Assembly: GCA_029932425.1 (NCBI GenBank)
Contig: JAOZQC010000017.1
Coordinates: 9,462-15,408 of the forward strand
Reading direction: 5' to 3'
Length of the DNA stretch: 5,947 nt
Origin: Planctomycetota bacterium
GTDB lineage: Bacteria; Planctomycetota; JAJSAM01
This document shows positions 4,932-5,947 of the stretch, one piece after another (the first letter of the stretch is position 1; each line of letters begins with the position of its first letter). The position numbers and the translations under genes were made by a program. The notes beneath the pieces are model-generated. The model was given only the letters and a program-made list of their open reading frames with translations. It searched no databases and was not told the origin of the DNA.

Positions 4932-5947
4932 ATGGACGGAAAAACGCCTCCGCCCCACCTCTTCGTCATCCTCGGCGGGACCGGCGACCTCGCCGCCCGG
5001 AAGCTGCTCCCCGCCCTCCACGACCTGGATGCGAAGGATCTCCTCGACGGGAGCTTCCGGATCCTCGCGGTGGCCCGGAACCCGGACCTCGACGACGGGG
5101 CCTACCGGCGCTGGGCGCGGGACGCGCTGGCCCGGGCCGGGCGTCGCGACCCGGAGACCTTCTGCAGCCGGCGCCTCCACTACGCCTGCGTGACGGGCGG
5201 CCCGGCGGAGGCCTTCGCGCGCCTGGCCGCCCGGATCGGGGAGATCGAGAGGGAAGCCTCGCTGCCCGGCCACCGCATCTTCTACCTCGCCCTGCCCCCC
5301 GGCGCCTTCGGCCCCACGATCGGGAACCTGGCGGCGGCGGGGCTCACCGGGGGACCCGGCTCCGTCCGGTTCGTCATCGAGAAGCCCTTCGGGCGCGACC
5401 TCGAGAGCGCCGTCGCCCTGAACCGCGAGATCCACGACTGGCTCGACGAGGAACAGGTCTTCCGGATCGACCACTACCTGGGCAAGGAGACGGTCCGCAA
5501 CCTCATGGTCTTCCGCTTCGGGAACACGATCTTCGAGGATCTCTGGAACCGCGACCGCATCCGCTGCGTGGAGATCACGGTGGCGGAGAGCCTGGGCGTG
5601 GGAGACCGGGCGGCGTTCTACGAGCGGACGGGGGCGATCCGGGACATCGTGCAGAACCACCTCACCCAGCTCCTCACGCTCACCGCCATGGAGGTCCCCG
5701 CCGCCTTCGACGCCCGGTCCGTGCGGCACGAGAAGCTGAAGGTCCTGCAGTCCATCGCCCCTCTCTCCCCGGACGACGTCGTCTTCGGGCGCTACGGTCC
5801 CGGGGAGGGAGGACCGGGCTACCTCGAGGAACCGGACGTGGCGCCGGACTCCGTCACCGAGACCTACTTCGCGGCCCGGGTGGACATCGACACCTGGCGC
5901 TGGCAGGGCGTTCCCTTCTACCTCCGGACGGGTACGCGGCTCTCCCG
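4932..5947 (+). CDS. zwf: Glucose-6-phosphate 1-dehydrogenase, N-terminal 338 residues (runs off the window)
   Basis: This enzyme oxidises glucose 6-phosphate to 6-phosphogluconolactone, the entry step of the oxidative pentose phosphate pathway, making NAD(P)H. The open frame starts at ATG 4932 and is still open at the right edge. Full-length enzymes are about 480-510 residues, so about two thirds is present. Visible signatures, in order: GGTGDLAARKLLPAL at 15-29, the coenzyme loop (many relatives have GASGDL); YLALPP at 118-123; EKPFGRDL at 150-157; RIDHYLGKE at 178-186, the family active-site signature with Asp180 and His181; and FYERTGAIRDIVQNHLTQ at 229-246, with His243 at the position of the catalytic base. 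Near the edge LRTGTR at 331-336 has Thr335 where the usual RTGKR has Lys. It follows gnd by 2 bases and is presumably co-transcribed. The lactonase gene may lie beyond the edge. Confidence 0.95.
   Translation, partial: MDGKTPPPHLFVILGGTGDLAARKLLPALHDLDAKDLLDGSFRILAVARNPDLDDGAYRRWARDALARAGRRDPETFCSRRLHYACVTGGPAEAFARLAARIGEIEREASLPGHRIFYLALPPGAFGPTIGNLAAAGLTGGPGSVRFVIEKPFGRDLESAVALNREIHDWLDEEQVFRIDHYLGKETVRNLMVFRFGNTIFEDLWNRDRIRCVEITVAESLGVGDRAAFYERTGAIRDIVQNHLTQLLTLTAMEVPAAFDARSVRHEKLKVLQSIAPLSPDDVVFGRYGPGEGGPGYLEEPDVAPDSVTETYFAARVDIDTWRWQGVPFYLRTGTRLS

Overview
This window comes from a very GC-rich bacterial genome. Nearly every codon in the real genes ends in G or C, and all genes read on the + strand. 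The secreted hydrolase of a kind I associate with planctomycetes, the secreted HEAT-type protein and the short-form 6-phosphogluconate dehydrogenase suggest Planctomycetota or another high-GC uncultured lineage such as Acidobacteriota. That placement is inference and weak. No tRNA, rRNA, CRISPR array, insertion sequence or phage gene was seen.

Left part (1-1311): an exported protein of unknown function starts at 74 and is stopped by TGA at 761-763. The reading frame keeps clear coding character for about 24 more codons after this stop. It then moves to the -1 frame near two C runs at 834-850 and continues as a HEAT-like helical domain to 1311. The simplest reading is one ancestral gene of about 412 codons (signal peptide, beta-rich domain, HEAT-like domain), now split by a stop and a one-base deletion, either in nature or by sequence error. 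A strong stem-loop sits 16 nt after the TGA, and a Cys codon follows three codons after it, so selenocysteine recoding deserves a test. It would not explain the second break.

Middle part (1312-3757): a good -35 box and a partial -10 box lie so close to the next start codon that the mRNA could be leaderless. They precede a 791-residue exported alpha/beta hydrolase (probable esterase or peptidase) with a visible Ser-Asp-His triad, an N-terminal beta-sandwich-like part and a roughly 290-residue C-terminal module.

Right part (3758-5947): a 266-base intergenic region contains an AT-rich pocket with a close but imperfect match to a sigma-54 promoter, an inverted repeat and a direct repeat around it, and a leader whose Shine-Dalgarno could pair with upstream C-rich bases. 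It leads into a two-gene operon of the oxidative pentose phosphate pathway: a short-form 6-phosphogluconate dehydrogenase (gnd) followed after 2 bases by glucose-6-phosphate dehydrogenase (zwf), which runs off the right edge. Together these make NAD(P)H and ribulose 5-phosphate from glucose 6-phosphate. The lactonase that acts between them is not in view and could lie downstream.
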